In this document: piece after piece, positions 4,800 through 5,666 of the stretch
How the letters are laid out: each line of letters opens with the position of its first letter
Position numbering within the stretch: the stretch's first letter is position 1
Origin: Bacillota bacterium
GTDB lineage: Bacteria > Bacillota > Clostridia > Peptostreptococcales > Anaerovoracaceae
DNA length: 5,666 nt
Assembly (NCBI GenBank): GCA_016283945.1
Contig: JAEENW010000210.1
Coordinates: 1 to 5,666, forward strand
Direction of reading: 5' to 3'
The notes under the pieces: generated by a model
Seen by the model: only the letters and a program-made list of their open reading frames with translations
Told to the model about the DNA's origin: nothing
Database searches by the model: none
Translations under genes and position numbers: made by a program

Positions 4800-5666
4800 G
4801 TGAAAAAAGTATTAGCGCTGCTGTGCGTGATCGCGATGCTCGCCACGAGCTGCATCATGGCTACGGCAGAACCTGAGCTTCCCACCGTCGTCATTCTCGG
4901 CACGGGCGGAACCATCGCGGGATCCGGCACCGCCGGCAAGACCCAGGGCTACACCGCAGGTTCTATCGACATCCAGAGCCTGATCGACGGAGTCCCGGGG
5001 ATCGACCAGCTCGCGAACCTGCAGGGCGAACAGGTGCTCAACACCGCCAGCGACAACGTCACAGCCAAGGACTGGATCGTCCTCGCCAAGAGGATCAACG
5101 AGCTCGCCAAGGATCCGAAGGTCGCGGGATTCGTCATCACCCACGGAACGGACACCCTTGAGGAGACCGCCTACTTCCTCGATCTGACCGTCAAGACCGA
5201 CAAGCCGGTAATCTGCGTAGGAGCTATGAGGCCCGCCACCGCGACCAGCGCGGACGGCCCGATGAACCTCTATCAGTCCGTAGCTCTCGCCAGGAGCCCG
5301 GAGGCCGTAGGCCACGGCGTCATGGTAGTCTTCTCCGACGGCATCTACGCCGCCAGACAAGTCACCAAGGTCACCACCTACAGGACCGACGCCTTCAGCG
5401 GCAGGGACTTCGGAGCCCTCGGCTACATGGTAGACGACAAGCCCTATTTCTATAACCAGAGCATGAAGAAGCACACCACTCAGACTCCGTTCGACGTCTC
5501 CGGACTCGAGGATCTGCCGAAGGTCGGCGTAGCTTACTTCCACATCGACGCCGATCCCGACGTGCTCTCCACCATGATGGATAAGTACGAGGGCGTAGTC
5601 ATCGCGGGCGCCGGCAACGGCTCCTCCTCCACCCTCTGGTCCAACCTCGTCAAGGAGAGGATCGAC
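4800..5666 (+). CDS. ansB: Type II (exported) L-asparaginase, 3' end beyond the window
   Basis: The enzyme hydrolyses L-asparagine to aspartate and ammonia outside the cytoplasm. The 289 visible residues align readily with E. coli AnsB (348-residue precursor), so roughly 60 are missing, including the position equivalent to catalytic Glu283. The two catalytic triads are intact: Thr38 (GTGGTIAGS) and Tyr51; Thr117-Asp118 (THGTDTLEETAYFL) and Lys190 (QVTK). Ser84 matches substrate-binding Ser58. The N terminus MKKVLALLCVIAMLATS is a signal peptide with likely cleavage after Ala23 (ATA-E). Cys18 in LATSC is a weak lipobox, so a lipoprotein is possible. I chose GTG 4800 because AAGGAGG (4785-4791) sits eight bases ahead and the signal peptide begins there. 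Of 16 isoleucines, 15 use ATC and one ATT, indicating good expression. The leader contains a terminator-like hairpin. Confidence 0.95.
   Translation, partial: MKKVLALLCVIAMLATSCIMATAEPELPTVVILGTGGTIAGSGTAGKTQGYTAGSIDIQSLIDGVPGIDQLANLQGEQVLNTASDNVTAKDWIVLAKRINELAKDPKVAGFVITHGTDTLEETAYFLDLTVKTDKPVICVGAMRPATATSADGPMNLYQSVALARSPEAVGHGVMVVFSDGIYAARQVTKVTTYRTDAFSGRDFGALGYMVDDKPYFYNQSMKKHTTQTPFDVSGLEDLPKVGVAYFHIDADPDVLSTMMDKYEGVVIAGAGNGSSSTLWSNLVKERID

Noticed and set aside
4205..4800. CRISPR array, suggested by the many short repeats.
   Set aside because: The repeats are 4-10 bases with 7-9 base gaps and dyad symmetry, not 24-40 base direct repeats with unique spacers, and no cas gene is present.
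4812..5543. A 243-codon open frame on the minus strand opposite the asparaginase gene.
   Set aside because: The plus strand encodes a clear asparaginase with all visible catalytic residues; the antisense translation shows no domain and no ribosome binding site.

Overview
This window looks like a stretch of chromosome from a GC-rich anaerobic bacterium. It uses AGG and AGA for arginine and much ATA for isoleucine. The lexA promoter carries a Gram-positive type SOS box (CGAAC-N4-GTTYG class), and the histidine kinase resembles those of gut Clostridia. I lean towards Bacillota (Clostridia), with Synergistota as an alternative. The sequence alone does not settle this, and I see no phage, insertion sequence, tRNA, rRNA or CRISPR array.

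Layout. (1) 1-812, plus strand: the end of one short chromate-transporter (ChrA-family) gene, overlapping by ATGA a second, complete half-size gene. Together they form a two-gene transporter. (2) 813-949: convergent space with a strong intrinsic terminator for lexA. (3) 950-1597, minus strand: lexA, complete with all autocleavage residues. Its sigma-A type promoter has a near-consensus LexA box overlapping the -35. (4) 1598-1817: the divergent lexA / response-regulator region. (5) 1818-3747, plus strand: a two-component operon, an OmpR/PhoB-family regulator overlapping its membrane histidine kinase by 11 bases. (6) 3748-3919: convergent space with a GC-rich hairpin terminator. (7) 3920-4204, minus strand: a 94-residue protein that is only the DNA-binding winged helix of a LysR-type regulator, with no effector domain. 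(8) 4205-4799: a long, AT-richer divergent region full of dyads. (9) 4800 to the end, plus strand: an exported type II L-asparaginase, cut off by the window edge.

The most unusual part is 3920-4800. The small LysR-like protein has a good promoter, a strong ribosome binding site and codon choice like that of a highly expressed gene (no ATA isoleucine codons, whereas the neighbouring kinase uses mostly ATA). Its promoter has a palindrome (ATAGG-T-CCTAT) between -35 and -10, and a 30-bp dyad with the same ATAGGTC half-sites upstream. Across 4323-4609, TATA cores recur at a 13-bp step in several groups, including an exact run of four. Close to the asparaginase gene, where the flanking genes are divergent and no terminator is expected, there is a long hairpin followed by T-runs. 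A five-codon reading frame with its own ribosome binding site lies immediately before it. Together these suggest autoregulation by a stand-alone wHTH protein, possibly with control of the asparaginase, plus a candidate attenuator in the asparaginase leader. The functional links are inference.
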